The notes: generated from the sequence alone by a model not told the origin. Positions 42,167-53,400 are shown, numbered from the stretch's first letter. The stretch: DNA of 64,000 bases from Tenacibaculum lutimaris (GCF_003610735.1 NZ_RAQM01000008.1:62001-126000); one strand, 5' to 3'. Numbers and translations are program-made.

Positions 42167-43789
42167 TTAAAAAGGTGCAGGAGCAATAAAGCTTACTTGT
42201 TCTTTTGAAGTAGGGTGTACAAACGTAATTTTTTCAGCATGTAAATACAACCTATCTGCTTTCTTTCCGTATAAATCATCTCCAACAATAGCTGTGTTTA
42301 AACCTAAATGATGAGCTGCATGAACTCGTAATTGATGTGTACGTCCTGTTACAGGATAAAAGTACACTTTGGTTTTATTGTCTAAAGTTTCTATAGTTTC
42401 CCATTTAGTGAGTGCTTTTTTTCCATGTTTATAACAAACAAGCTGTTTAGGACGATCATTTAGGTCTACTCTAAGTGGTAACTCAATAATCCCTTTTTTA
42501 TCTTTTAAAACACCTTCTAATAAAGCTACGTAGCGTTTCTGTACAGTTTTATTAATGAATTGTGCCTGTAAAGCTTTATAAGTGTCTTCATTTTTTGCTA
42601 TTAATAGTATTCCAGAGGTTGACATATCTAAACGATGTACAACTAACGGACCTGTAGCTTTTGGATATAATTTTTGAATACGACTAAAAACAGAATCTTT
42701 AATTTCTTTACCAACAACTGACAATAATTCATGGGGTTTGTTGATTACTAATAAATCTGCATCTTCATGAATAATAGTAATTTCTTTTTCTTCTTTTAAT
42801 TGCGCCACTAATGGGTTTTCTTCTACAGTTACTCCTTGTAACATGTGTGTTAAAATAGGTTTACATTTACCAGTACAAGCAGGGTAGTAGTTTAGATGTT
42901 TTCTTATAGAGGTTTGCAAAGGCTTACCCCACCAAAACTCGGCCATACAAATAGGTTTTAGTTGATGTTTGTATGCATATTGAAGTAATTTAGGAGCGCA
43001 ACAATCACCAGCACCAGCAGGAATATTTTGTGTAGAGTCAGTAAAAATATCTAATAAGTTTTTAGTTTCTCCTCGATAATTAAGAAAAGCATACTTTTTA
43101 AATATTTCTTGTTGAGCCCAGGCTGAAATATTTGCTCGTTTCTGCTTTAACTCCTCAATTTGCTGCTGTTTTGTGTCGTATACTTTTTTTAAAGGAGCTA
43201 TTTTATCGTTTAAATACACTTCATATTCACGTAAGTAAAACTCTTCGTTAATATTTAACTGGTTGTTTTGTTTTGCTAATTCTTTTCTAAGTTTTCTACG
43301 TTGTTTAATTTTAGACTGCTCTTTTGTTAAAAGGTTGTCGTGTAGTTGTTGTGTTTCTTGATATACTTTTTTTATTTCAATAAAATCAGAAGCGTTTTCT
43401 AAGCTTACTATTTTATGAGTTAATTCATTGAGCTGTTCTTCTGTTTTAATATAAAATTCATTTGCATCTAACACATCAAATATTGGCGGAACAAAATATT
43501 TATGTTGTGTACTTTCAGCTAGTTTTCCTGAAAAAGCGGCTACATATCCTAAATTTCCATCTTGTTGCTCTATAACTAATACTCCAAACATTTTTCCAAG
43601 CGCTTTTACATCCTCAGGTTTTTTGATTCCGAAGTTGTGAGAAAAATCGGTTTGGTTTACTAAATACTCTTGTAATTCTTTAGTAGCTATTTGAGCTAAG
43701 GTGTGAGGTGAATAATTATAAGGATAATCGAATTTTTTAGGTAATTCAATAGTTGAAATATCCGAAGAAAAAGAAATAATTTTACTCAT
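42167..43789 (-). CDS. RluA-family pseudouridine synthase with long N-terminal extension
   Basis: A 540-residue protein. Residues about 325-540 form the RluA/RsuA catalytic domain: 'DLLVINKPHELLSVVGKEIK', 'VVHRLDMSTSGILLIAKNED' with the catalytic Asp, 'KRYVALLEG', 'TKVYFYPVTGRTHQLRVHAA' and 'GDDLYGKKADRLYLHA'. The first 320 residues are specific to the Bacteroidota group: a predicted coiled coil (residues about 115-225) and a Cys-rich segment ('GAGDCCAPKLLQYAYKHQ', 'YYPACTGKCKPILTHM') of unknown role. It should isomerise uridines in rRNA or tRNA; the target site is unknown. It is 42 bases downstream of an acyl-CoA synthetase gene but separated by a terminator. Confidence 0.9.
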   Translation of the reverse strand: MSKIISFSSDISTIELPKKFDYPYNYSPHTLAQIATKELQEYLVNQTDFSHNFGIKKPEDVKALGKMFGVLVIEQQDGNLGYVAAFSGKLAESTQHKYFVPPIFDVLDANEFYIKTEEQLNELTHKIVSLENASDFIEIKKVYQETQQLHDNLLTKEQSKIKQRRKLRKELAKQNNQLNINEEFYLREYEVYLNDKIAPLKKVYDTKQQQIEELKQKRANISAWAQQEIFKKYAFLNYRGETKNLLDIFTDSTQNIPAGAGDCCAPKLLQYAYKHQLKPICMAEFWWGKPLQTSIRKHLNYYPACTGKCKPILTHMLQGVTVEENPLVAQLKEEKEITIIHEDADLLVINKPHELLSVVGKEIKDSVFSRIQKLYPKATGPLVVHRLDMSTSGILLIAKNEDTYKALQAQFINKTVQKRYVALLEGVLKDKKGIIELPLRVDLNDRPKQLVCYKHGKKALTKWETIETLDNKTKVYFYPVTGRTHQLRVHAAHHLGLNTAIVGDDLYGKKADRLYLHAEKITFVHPTSKEQVSFIAPAPF

Positions 43790-43801
43790 CTTAAAAAAGA
43801 A

Positions 43802-43825
43802 AAAGTGTTGCTCTCACAACACTTT
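43802..43825 (-). terminator. intrinsic terminator of the downstream acyl-CoA synthetase gene
   Basis: AAAGTGTTG (43802-43810) pairs with CAACACTTT (43817-43825); a T-rich tract follows on the minus strand. It lies 6 bases after the stop at 43832. Confidence 0.83.
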
Positions 43826-43831
43826 AAACAA

Positions 43832-45604
43832 TTAATCTCTATAAATCTTGTCGTATAAGTCTTTATACATTTCTTTGATAATATTTCGTTTCATTTTCAT
43901 GGTAGGGGTAAGCTGTCCTCCGTCAATAGACCATTCTTCTTCGGTTAATTCAAACTTTTTAATAGTTTCCCATTTACCAAACTTAGTATTTGCATAGTCA
44001 ACTTCTTCTTGAATACGTTCTATTACTTTAGGGTTGTTTACCAAGTCTTTGTTATCTCCTACGGTAACGTTATGTCTTTGTGCCCATTCACGCACAAACT
44101 CAAAGTTTGGTTGAATAAAAGCAGCAGCCATTTTTTCGCCTTCACCAATAACCATTACTTGCTCAATAAAACGAGATTGTTTTAATTGACCTTCTAACAA
44201 TGGTGGAATAATATACTTACCACCTGAGGTTTTAAACATTTCTTTAGTACGTCCAGTTATTTTTAAGAAACCATCTTCACTTAATTCACCTTTATCACCT
44301 GTATGGAAATATCCGTTTTGTAATGCTTCAGCGGTTTTCTCTAGATCTTTGTAATACCCTTGCATTACGTTTGGTCCTTTTACTAGGATTTCTCCATTAT
44401 CGGCTATTTTAACCTCAACACCATCAATTAATCTACCTACAGTTCCTAATCTAAAACCTCCATCACGCATATCGTTTACAGCAATTACAGGAGAAGTTTC
44501 AGTAAGACCGTAACCTTCCATTACTGGCATTCCAGCAGCAGTAAATACTCTAGTTAAACGTGGTTGCAATGCAGCAGAACCAGAAACCATTATTTTTAAC
44601 TCTCCACCTAAGGCAGCTTGCCATTTAGAGAAAATAAGTTTTTTAGCAATGCTTAGTTTCTTTTCATACCACCATCCGTTAGCTCCATAAGGTTCATATT
44701 GTAAACCTAATTCTATAGCCCAAAAGAACAATTTCTTTTTAATTCCAGTTAAGTCAGCTCCCTTGGCATAAATCTTATCGTAGATTTTTTCATACAACCT
44801 TGGAACAGCAGTCATAACATTTGGTTTGATTTCTTGAGCATTTTCACTCAATTTATCAATAGCCTCTGCAAAGTAGATAGAAATACCACAGTATTGATAT
44901 AAATACAAAATCATACGTTCAAATATGTGGCAAACAGGTAAGAAACTTAAAGCTCTACCTTGGCCATATTCTAAAGGAACACGTTTTTCACTACTTAGTA
45001 CATTTGAAACTACATTTTTATGACTTAGCATAACTCCTTTAGGACGACCTGTTGTTCCTGAAGTATAAATTAAAGTTGCTAAATCATCTGTCTTAATAGC
45101 ATCTTTACGTTCTTCAACTTCATTTTGATTGCTATTATCTTCACCTAAGGCTAAAACTTCTTGCCAGCTTTTTTCTCCTTTAATATCGTCAAAAGTAAAA
45201 ACTTCTTTCAGCTTAGTATTCGCTTTTATTTGATTTAGCTTTTCTAAAATTGTATCATCAGAAACAAAACAATAAGTAGCTTCAGAGTGGTTTAGAATAT
45301 ATTCGTAGTCTTCTTTAGAAATGGTAGGATAAATAGGGACATTTTGTGCTCCTGTTTGTAATACACCTATATCACAAATATTCCATTCAGTTCTATTATT
45401 AGTTGAAATTACAGCGATTTTATCATTAGGTTGTACTCCTAGTCGCAATAAACCTCTACTTATAGCGTTAGCTTTATTAATATACTCTTCTGTAGATATT
45501 GATTGCCATTTACCGTTATATTTTGTGGTAAAAGCGTTATCTAAATTGTAATTTTCTTGTTGATAATAAGGGAAATCAAAAAGACGCGTAATTTCAATCG
45601 ACAT
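43832..45604 (-). CDS. AMP-dependent long-chain acyl-CoA synthetase (copy A)
   Basis: A 590-residue ANL-superfamily enzyme that activates fatty acids with ATP and CoA. The P-loop is 'TLIYTSGTTGRPKGVMLSHK', then 'FLPVCHIFERMILYLY', the adenylate motif 'VMEGYGLTETSPVIAV', 'GYFHTGDKGELSEDGFLKIT' with the Asp hinge, and 'GGKYIIPPLLEGQL'. The C-terminal Lys is probably in 'GGQLTPTMKMKRNII'. The length suits the membrane-associated long-chain group (FAA-like) of Bacteroidota. It lies 72 bases downstream of a close paralogue of the same length (45677-47449), a tandem duplication. Substrate range is not predictable. Confidence 0.93.
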   Translation of the reverse strand: MSIEITRLFDFPYYQQENYNLDNAFTTKYNGKWQSISTEEYINKANAISRGLLRLGVQPNDKIAVISTNNRTEWNICDIGVLQTGAQNVPIYPTISKEDYEYILNHSEATYCFVSDDTILEKLNQIKANTKLKEVFTFDDIKGEKSWQEVLALGEDNSNQNEVEERKDAIKTDDLATLIYTSGTTGRPKGVMLSHKNVVSNVLSSEKRVPLEYGQGRALSFLPVCHIFERMILYLYQYCGISIYFAEAIDKLSENAQEIKPNVMTAVPRLYEKIYDKIYAKGADLTGIKKKLFFWAIELGLQYEPYGANGWWYEKKLSIAKKLIFSKWQAALGGELKIMVSGSAALQPRLTRVFTAAGMPVMEGYGLTETSPVIAVNDMRDGGFRLGTVGRLIDGVEVKIADNGEILVKGPNVMQGYYKDLEKTAEALQNGYFHTGDKGELSEDGFLKITGRTKEMFKTSGGKYIIPPLLEGQLKQSRFIEQVMVIGEGEKMAAAFIQPNFEFVREWAQRHNVTVGDNKDLVNNPKVIERIQEEVDYANTKFGKWETIKKFELTEEEWSIDGGQLTPTMKMKRNIIKEMYKDLYDKIYRD

Positions 45605-45676
45605 ATGTTCAAATTTTTGGGCTCTGCAAAGTATGAAAAATACCCCGATTGCACAAGTTGTAGGTTACTGGTTGAT

Positions 45677-47449
45677 TTATTGAGGATTATATATTTTTAG
45701 GTAGAGATTATTGTATTTTTCTAAGATAATTTTTCGTCTCATTTTTAATGTTGGAGTCAAATGCCCCGAATTTGTCGTCCATTCATCAGGAGTAATTTCA
45801 AAACGTTTTATTTGCTCCCATTTACCAAACTTCTCATTACAAAAATCAATTTCTTTTTGAATTCGTTTGATTAGTTTTTTATCTGTAGTTATATCTGTAA
45901 TAGTATGGTTATGTCTTTTAGCCCATTCTTGAACAAATTCTGAAGCTATTTGGATTAATGCTGCAGGCATTTTTTCTCCTTCACCAATAACCATTACTTG
46001 TTCTATAAAACGTGATTTTTTTAATTCACCTTCTAGTATAGCAGGAGCAATATATTTACCTCCAGAAGTTTTGAAGATTTCTTTTTTTCTATCCGTAATC
46101 TTTAAAAAACCTTCATTATCTAGTTCTCCGATATCTCCCGTATGAAAATAGTCGTTTTCAATAGATTCGTCAGTTTTTTCTAAATCTTTATAATAACCCA
46201 TCATTACGTTAGGGCCTTTAACTAAGATCTCTCCATCATCAGCTATTTTTACACTTACGTTTTCAATAACTTTCCCAACTGTTCCTATTTTAAAGCCATT
46301 ATTTCGCATATCGGTTACAGAGATAGCAGGAGAAGTTTCAGTAAGTCCGTAGCCTTCAAAAACAGGAATTCCTGCAGCTGTAAATACTCTAACAAGTCTA
46401 GCTTGTGTAGGAGCGCTTCCCGCTAACATAAATTCTAATTGTCCGCCTAAAGCTTCTTTCCATTTTGAGAAAATAAGTTTACGGGCTATAGAGAGCTTAA
46501 ACTCATACCACCAACCATTTTCTTTGTATGGTTTATACTGTTCTCCTAGTTGCAATGCCCAGAAGAATAGGCGTTTTTTTATACCTTTTAAATTACTTCC
46601 TTTATCAACTATCTTATCAAAAACTTTTTCTAATAATCTAGGAACAACTGCCATAAAATGAGGTTGAATTTCACGTAAATTATCCCCAACTTTATCAATA
46701 CTTTCAGCAAAATGAATTTCAAAGCCCATATATTGACAATAATAAGATGCTGCACGCTCAAAAATGTGACAAATAGGTAAGTAGCTAATAACTCTTTTTT
46801 TATTTCCTTGTAAATCGAGTCTTTTCCCTACAGCAAAAACGTTACTAACAATGTTATTGTGTGAAAGCATAACTCCTTTTGGAGTTCCAGTAGTACCTGA
46901 GGTATAGATAATAGTAGCTAAATCGTATGGTTCTACAGCTTTTTTTAATTCATTCACTGTTGTTTGATGGGTTTCATCTTTGCCAAGGTTTAGGAAAGAG
47001 TTCCATCCATAGTCTGTCTCTAGATCTTCAAAAGTAAACACCTTTTTAAGTTGTGTTTGTTCTTGAACTTTTATTACTTTTTGATAAAGTTCATCATCAG
47101 AAACAAAACAATAAACACTATCAGAATGATTTAAGATATAGGCATAATCTTTTTCTGAAAAAGTAGGATATAAAGGTACATTTACAGCTCCTATTTGCAT
47201 AACTCCTATATCTAAAATATGCCACTTTGGTTGATTTACAGAAGTAATCATAGCTATTTTATCTCCAGGTCTAACACCAAGGTTTAGTAAAGCTTTACTT
47301 ATGATATTGGCGTCTTCAATGTATTTTTGAGTAGATATACTTTTCCATTCATTGTTTACTTTTGAAACTAAGCAGTGTTGTTGAGGATAGTTTTCTAGTT
47401 GGTGATAGGGGAAATCAAAAAGACGTGTAACTTTTGAAGATATATGCAT
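45677..47449 (-). CDS. AMP-dependent long-chain acyl-CoA synthetase (copy B)
   Basis: A 590-residue paralogue of the adjacent gene with the same motif order: 'TIIYTSGTTGTPKGVMLSHN', 'YLPICHIFERAASYYCQYMG', 'VFEGYGLTETSPAISV', 'DYFHTGDIGELDNEGFLKIT' and 'GGKYIAPAILEGEL'. Both copies start with a segment containing 'VTRLFDFPYHQLENY' or its equivalent. All catalytic motifs are retained in both, so neither looks like a pseudogene and they may have split substrates. The gap to copy A is 72 bases without a clear terminator, so one transcript is possible. Confidence 0.93.
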   Translation of the reverse strand: MHISSKVTRLFDFPYHQLENYPQQHCLVSKVNNEWKSISTQKYIEDANIISKALLNLGVRPGDKIAMITSVNQPKWHILDIGVMQIGAVNVPLYPTFSEKDYAYILNHSDSVYCFVSDDELYQKVIKVQEQTQLKKVFTFEDLETDYGWNSFLNLGKDETHQTTVNELKKAVEPYDLATIIYTSGTTGTPKGVMLSHNNIVSNVFAVGKRLDLQGNKKRVISYLPICHIFERAASYYCQYMGFEIHFAESIDKVGDNLREIQPHFMAVVPRLLEKVFDKIVDKGSNLKGIKKRLFFWALQLGEQYKPYKENGWWYEFKLSIARKLIFSKWKEALGGQLEFMLAGSAPTQARLVRVFTAAGIPVFEGYGLTETSPAISVTDMRNNGFKIGTVGKVIENVSVKIADDGEILVKGPNVMMGYYKDLEKTDESIENDYFHTGDIGELDNEGFLKITDRKKEIFKTSGGKYIAPAILEGELKKSRFIEQVMVIGEGEKMPAALIQIASEFVQEWAKRHNHTITDITTDKKLIKRIQKEIDFCNEKFGKWEQIKRFEITPDEWTTNSGHLTPTLKMRRKIILEKYNNLYLKIYNPQ

Positions 47450-47516
47450 TTAAATGGTTTTGGTTGATGCATAAATCTATGAAAATAAAAGAGATAATTA
47501 AAAAAATAAATTGAGG

Positions 47517-48218
47517 TTAGTTGTAAAGTTTACTAACACTGTTTTTATAGGTTTGACCAATAGGAACCTTATGCTCATGAATTATAATACGATTTCCTTC
47601 TATAAACTTAATTTTATCAATAGCAACGATAAACGATTTATGTACTCTTAGAAAATTGTTCTCATTTAACATAGTTTCGTAATGAGAAATCTTTTCATGG
47701 CTTATAATCATTTCATCTGTTAAAAATAGTTTAGTATAATTTCCATAAGCTTCTATAAATAACAAATCACTTAAATCAATTTGATGGTGTTTTTTATCTC
47801 CTTTAATAAAAAATCTGGTATTGACTTGACTTGGTTGTATGCTTTCTTTTTGGACTGTTTTTGTAGATACAGTATCTGATACTTTATTTACAGCTTTTAC
47901 CAAACGATCAAAACTAAAAGGTTTTAAAAGATAGTCTACAACATTTAGCTCAAACCCTTCAAGAGCATATTCTTTGTAGGCGGTAGTAATAATGGTTTTT
48001 GGAGGATTAGACAGCGTCTTTAAAAAATCCAATCCTTTTAATTTAGGCATGTTGATATCTAAAAACATAAAATCAACTGTATGTTTATTTAAAAACTGCA
48101 TAGCTTCCATAGCATTATAGCAACTTTTTTCTAATTGAACATGAGGTAGCATGCTACAAAATTCCGTTATGATTTCATGTGCTAAAGGCTCATCATCAAT
48201 AATTATATATTTAAGCAT
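47517..48218 (-). CDS. LytTR-family response regulator
   Basis: A 233-residue regulator with an N-terminal receiver domain ('IIDDEPLAHEIITEF' acidic pair; phospho-acceptor Asp in 'FMFLDINMPKLKGLDFL'; switch Thr/Lys in 'TTAYKEYALEGFELNVVDYL') and a C-terminal LytTR DNA-binding domain ('RFFIKGDKKHHQIDLSDLLF', 'NNFLRVHKSFIVAIDKIKFI', 'EHKVPIGQTYKNSV'). LytTR proteins bind imperfect direct repeats upstream of target promoters. Its start overlaps the end of the histidine kinase gene by 8 bases. Probable targets include the divergent ABC genes at 49.5 kb. Confidence 0.95.
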   Translation of the reverse strand: MLKYIIIDDEPLAHEIITEFCSMLPHVQLEKSCYNAMEAMQFLNKHTVDFMFLDINMPKLKGLDFLKTLSNPPKTIITTAYKEYALEGFELNVVDYLLKPFSFDRLVKAVNKVSDTVSTKTVQKESIQPSQVNTRFFIKGDKKHHQIDLSDLLFIEAYGNYTKLFLTDEMIISHEKISHYETMLNENNFLRVHKSFIVAIDKIKFIEGNRIIIHEHKVPIGQTYKNSVSKLYN

Positions 48219-49341
48219 GCTTCGGTATTTTTAAAAGTGTTTTGTAAATGTTGTTTGTAATATCAATATTTAGTTCATGTTGTTGCTTGTACAACAAAGA
48301 TAATCTTCGTTTTAAATTTTGCAGTCCAATTCCTTTAGAGTTAGTTATTTCATTAGGATCAAAATTGTTTTCTATTTCAAAGTAAATAAAATCATCATTA
48401 TCATATAAATTGACATGAATAAAAGCATTTTCTGCTAGTGTTTCTATACCGTGTTTAAAAGCATTTTCAAGTAAAATAATGTATAGTAGTGGCGGAATAT
48501 TTAGATTAGTACCTATGTTATGGTTAAAGGTAATTTCAACAGACTTTCTGTAACGGATTTTATGTAGTTCAATGTAATTATTTAAGTATGCTATCTCTTC
48601 TGAAATTTTTACAGTTTCTTTTTCCCCGTCATAAATTGTGTAGCGCATCATATCAGATAGTTTTAAGATAACTTCTGGTGCTTGGGGTGAGCTTTTAACT
48701 GTTAAGGCATACAGGTTATTTAGAGTATTGAAGAAAAAATGCGGGTTTATTTGTGTTTTTAAGAGTGATAATTCTGTTTTAGACTTTTCTTTTTTTAGCT
48801 CCTGTATCCATTTCCATTGTTCAAAAACCCAAAGAAAAAAGAAGATAGGAATGGGTATGAAGAAAATATAGAACGGAGTTTCTTGCTTTACTTTTAAATA
48901 AGCTTCTAAGTCACCAGAAAATAATCGTAGGTATAAAAAATATAAGAGTAGAGGTGTGTATAGTAGTGCTATGAATTTCCAGTATTTTTTTATGAAGTTG
49001 GGCACTAAAAAATAAGCTAGCCCACACCAAAATATCATTAATAGAATGAAGGTGATAGGATTATCTGGAAGCTTCATAAATGAATCAATAAGCACAGTAA
49101 TAAAAAGTAGTACAAAAAGAACAGCAATACCAAATACAGCTTTCTTTTTCCTTTTTAAGTATTGATAATTATGTATGGGTAAAGCAATAACAAGTGCCCA
49201 AAAAACAGTAATTACAATAACCTCAACAGGTTGATCATTCGGTATATTTAGAAAATTCAGATAATCTAATAAGATGAATAATGGAACAATAATTAAGAAT
49301 CCAATAAGAAAAGCTTTGTATTTCTTTAAAAAATCTATCAT
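48211..49341 (-). CDS. LytS-like membrane sensor histidine kinase
   Basis: A 376-residue kinase. Residues 1-180 hold about five to six hydrophobic helices with short loops. The His_kinase domain follows: the phospho-acceptor His is in 'LLKTQINPHFFFNTLNNLYA', then 'LSDMMRYTIYDGEKETVKIS' and 'EEIAYLNNYIELHKIRY'. The ATP-binding part is 'IPPLLYIILLENAFKHGIET' (N box) and 'GIGLQNLKRRLSLLY' (G box). It signals to the LytTR regulator gene that overlaps it. The absence of a large external domain suggests sensing within the membrane. Confidence 0.94.
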   Translation of the reverse strand: MIDFLKKYKAFLIGFLIIVPLFILLDYLNFLNIPNDQPVEVIVITVFWALVIALPIHNYQYLKRKKKAVFGIAVLFVLLFITVLIDSFMKLPDNPITFILLMIFWCGLAYFLVPNFIKKYWKFIALLYTPLLLYFLYLRLFSGDLEAYLKVKQETPFYIFFIPIPIFFFLWVFEQWKWIQELKKEKSKTELSLLKTQINPHFFFNTLNNLYALTVKSSPQAPEVILKLSDMMRYTIYDGEKETVKISEEIAYLNNYIELHKIRYRKSVEITFNHNIGTNLNIPPLLYIILLENAFKHGIETLAENAFIHVNLYDNDDFIYFEIENNFDPNEITNSKGIGLQNLKRRLSLLYKQQHELNIDITNNIYKTLLKIPKHA

Positions 49342-49546
49342 ACCTCAAAATTACTCATGTAAAACTGTTCTCACAATTATATTGATAAACACTGTTGTTT
49401 TTTAGATGAATGAATAGTTTTTTTAGTCAAACATAAGTTAGCTATTAAAAGAATATGGTGTGTGCTGAAAAGAATATAGTACATCATTTTTAATTTATAA
49501 GAAAGGTAAGATGCTAGAGATTTGTTGCAAACAAAACGAATCTTAT

Positions 49547-50428
49547 ATGAATACATTAACTATAACAAACCTTACTAAAACATACCCTAACGGAGTTAAA
49601 GCACTAAATGGAATAAACTTAAAAATTTCGAACGGAATGTTTGGCTTATTAGGCGCTAACGGAGCAGGTAAATCTTCTTTAATGCGTACCATCGCTTCTT
49701 TACAAGAACCCTCATCTGGAGAAATTGTATTTAATGATTACAATATTATTAATAAACCAGAGGAGATAAGAAAACACCTAGGGTATCTGCCTCAGGAGTT
49801 TGGAGTGTATCCTAAAATATCAGCAGAAAAATTGTTAGATCATTTAGCTATTCTGAAAGGTATTACTAATAACTCAACACGAAAAGAGCAAGTAACTTCT
49901 TTATTACAACAAGTAAACCTTTACCAACACAGAAAAAAAGCAGTACATACGTTTTCTGGAGGAATGCGCCAACGTTTTGGGGTAGCTCAAGCCTTATTAG
50001 CCAACCCCAAACTAATTATTGTAGATGAACCAACAGCTGGGTTAGATCCTGAAGAAAGCAATCGCTTTTTAAATCTTCTGAGTGAAATAGGAGAGAACGT
50101 AATTGTTATTTTATCTACTCACATAGTAGAGGATGTTAGAAATTTATGTACACAAATGGCAATTTTATCGGAAGGTCAAATCATTTCTCAAGGTAATCCA
50201 AAAGAATTAGTAGCAAGTATTGAACATAATATTTGGACAAAAATTATAACTAAAAATGACCTTGAGCACTATAAAACAATGTACGAGGTTATTTCAACCA
50301 AACTAGTGTCAGGAGAAACACAAATAAGAGTTTTTTCTGAGACTTCACTATCTAACGGGTTTGAAAGAATCACTCCGAATTTAGAAGACTACTACTTTGC
50401 TACATTGTTTCACCATAAAAAAGCCTAA
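49547..50428 (+). CDS. ABC transporter ATP-binding protein
   Basis: An ATPase subunit with Walker A 'GLLGANGAGKSSLMRTI', Q-loop 'LGYLPQEFGVYPKI', signature 'HTFSGGMRQRFGVAQALL', Walker B 'LIIVDEPTAGLDPEES' and the switch His in 'VIVILSTHIVEDV'. It is of the ABC-2 export type. The ATG at 49547 gives 'MNTLTITNLTKTYPNG', the usual family start; an in-frame ATG at 49511 adds 12 atypical residues. The permease/peptidase fusion starts 3 bases after the stop, so the two form one system. It is divergent from the LytS/LytTR pair. Confidence 0.95.
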   Translation: MNTLTITNLTKTYPNGVKALNGINLKISNGMFGLLGANGAGKSSLMRTIASLQEPSSGEIVFNDYNIINKPEEIRKHLGYLPQEFGVYPKISAEKLLDHLAILKGITNNSTRKEQVTSLLQQVNLYQHRKKAVHTFSGGMRQRFGVAQALLANPKLIIVDEPTAGLDPEESNRFLNLLSEIGENVIVILSTHIVEDVRNLCTQMAILSEGQIISQGNPKELVASIEHNIWTKIITKNDLEHYKTMYEVISTKLVSGETQIRVFSETSLSNGFERITPNLEDYYFATLFHHKKA

Positions 50429-50431
50429 CCT

Positions 50432-53400
50432 ATGTTTAAGAAATTATTGCAATTTGAAATATATTATCAGTTAAAACAACGAGCTTTTCCCATATTTGCA
50501 GTCTTGTTTCTAGGCTTAGGATATTTTACAGGAAGCCAAGGACATGCTCCTACAGGAGTTAATTTTAACGCTGTTTATCAAGTTTATTTTCATACAGGTC
50601 TTTTTACTTTAGGTAGTGTTTTTATAACCATGCTTTTCGCGGTAACAGCTATTATAAGAGATAAGCAGCATAACATGGAAAGCTTAATTTACAGTTCATC
50701 CATAAAAAAGAATAATTATTTTTGGAGCCGTTTTTTAGGCACTTTTATTTTTAGTGTAGTTGCTTTTACCCCTTTTGTTATTGGCTATATTTTCGGGAAT
50801 CATTTTTCTAATTTAGACGCTGAAAGACTAGGGAATTTTAATGTATTAAACTACTTACAGCCTTGGTTGTATTTAGTGTTACCTAATATTTTTATCTGTA
50901 CCTCTTTAATATTTTCAGTCAGTACACTTACTAAAAACAGTATAGCCACTTATGCAAGTGCAGTATTTATTTACATGTTGTATTTTGTAAGTTCTATTTT
51001 CTTAAACTCACCATTATTAGCACAATCTGTTCCAGCATCACCAGAAATGATGTCGGTAGCCGCAATAGCAGATTCTTTTGGTATGGCTGCTTTTTTTGAA
51101 CAGACTCAATATTGGACAGCATATCAAAAAAACATACAGTTGCTTTCTTTTTCAGGGTTGTTTTTATTGAATAGAATACTTTGGATAGCGCTTTCTATAG
51201 GAGTGCTGTTACTAACGTATAAAGCCTTTTCTTTTAGAATGACTACAAAAAAAGTTAAGAAAGAAAAGACAACAAGGAAAGAGAAAAAACAGCTTATATC
51301 ATACAAGCCTATAAATGGAACATACGGAGTAGCTACACAAATAAAATCACTGTTATCGCTAATACGGTTAGAACTAAAGAGCGTATTTAAGAGCTTACCT
51401 TTTTTAGTAATACTAGGTATGTGGTTAATTATTGTTTTTTCAGAATTGTATGCAACTGTTCTTGAAGGAGGTGAATACGGAGTGAGTATTTATCCGGTTA
51501 TAAATCAATTAATCGAACTCATAACAAGTCCGCTAACTCTTTTTGGATTGATACTACTAATCTTTTACGGTTCAGAGATTGTATGGAGAGAGCACAGTGT
51601 CAATTTTAATCTGATTATGGGCGCTACTCCTGTAAAAAACTGGGTGCTTTTTACTGCTAAGTTTACCAGTCTATCATTACTACCAATCTTACTAATAGCA
51701 TCAGGAGTGCTTATGTGTATAGCTTTTCAAGTAAGTTTAGGCTTTACTGATATTGATATCAGTATGTACACATCTTTGTTTTATTATTATGGTTTACAAT
51801 TGGTTATTTATGCTATGCTAGCCATATTTATAAATAGTATTACTAAGAGTAAATATATAGGAATGGGAGCTTTCGGTCTGTTTGTTATAATAAGTATGAA
51901 AGCTAACCTTTTAGGATTAGAACACCCTTTAACAAGTATAGGGTTTATGCCTAGAGTAACTTTTAATGGTATGAATGCCTATGCCTATAATGCTAAGTTG
52001 TTTAATCATTTAGGTTTGTATTGGTTAAGTATAGGGGTACTATTAATCTTATTGGCTTTTAAGATATGGAACAGAGGAATGGTAAAAGACTTTTCTTATA
52101 AAGTAGAGCAACTGAAACAAGGATGCAACTTAGGCGAAAAGGTATTGTTTTTAACTTTCCTTTCCGTAGCTATTGGTATGGCAAGCTTGGTCTTTTACAA
52201 TACAAACTTTGTTGGTGATTATCAAACTGAAAATGATTATTTAAATTTTAGTGAAAATTATGAACGTATGTATAAGCAATATCAAGTATTAGAAAAGCCT
52301 TATCCAACCTCACAAAAAACGGAAGTAGCTATTTTTCCAAAGGAAAGAAAATATACTGTAAAAGCAAATTACATTTTAAAAAACACGAGTAATGAAGTAA
52401 TATCCAAACTACTAATAACAGAACGAATTCCTGTAAAGCATATTAATATAAAAAATGCTCTTTTGACTACGAAAGATACAGTACATGGAGCGTATGTATT
52501 TGAATTTAAAGAAAAACTCAAACCCAATGATTCAGTAGTATATACTTTTGCTATTGAAAAAGAACTAAAAGGGTATGAGGAAGATAAAAGTATTGTTTAT
52601 GACGGAACGTATATAACATACAGAAATTTTGAACCTATTATTGGGTATGCTTCTGGATATGAAATAGTAGACAGAATTGAGCGTAAAAAAAGAGGATTAC
52701 CTGAGAGAATAGAAGAAGATAATTCAGATGCTCATATAGCTCTTGAAGATATTAAAATTGAAAAAGTACAATTTGAAACTATTGTGTCCACAAGTAAAGA
52801 CCAAATAGCTATAAGCTCTGGAGATTTGATTAAGACTTGGTCAAAAAATAATAGAAATTATTACCATTATAAATCTCAAGGGAAAATATTGCCCATGGTA
52901 GCCTATTTTTCGGGGAAATATCAAGTTAAAAAAGCAAAGTATGAAGGTATTTCTATTGAGCAATATTATCATTCAAATCATAATTTTAATATTGATGAAA
53001 TAGAAGAGAGTACCAAAGAAACCTTAGCGTATTGTCAAGAAAATTTTGGTACATATAACTTTAATCATGTTCGTATAGCAGAAGTGCCTTCTCATTGGTC
53101 ATTCGGAGGGTATGCGCATCCAGGAGTTATTAGTATGGTGGAAGACCGTTTGTATTTATCAGATGTTCGTGAAGAAAACACATTTAATTTAGTTTCAAAA
53201 AGAACAATTCATGAAGTAGCGCATCAATGGTGGGGACATACATTAACAGCTAAACCTGTTGCAGGAGGGGCTTTATTTGTAGAAGGATTGGCAAAGTATA
53301 CTGAAGCTGTAGTAATGGAAAAAATGTATGGAAAACGTGCTCTATATGAACTGGCAGAAGCAGCAAGAAGACGTTATTTCTTCGGAAGAGCTTTCGGCGG

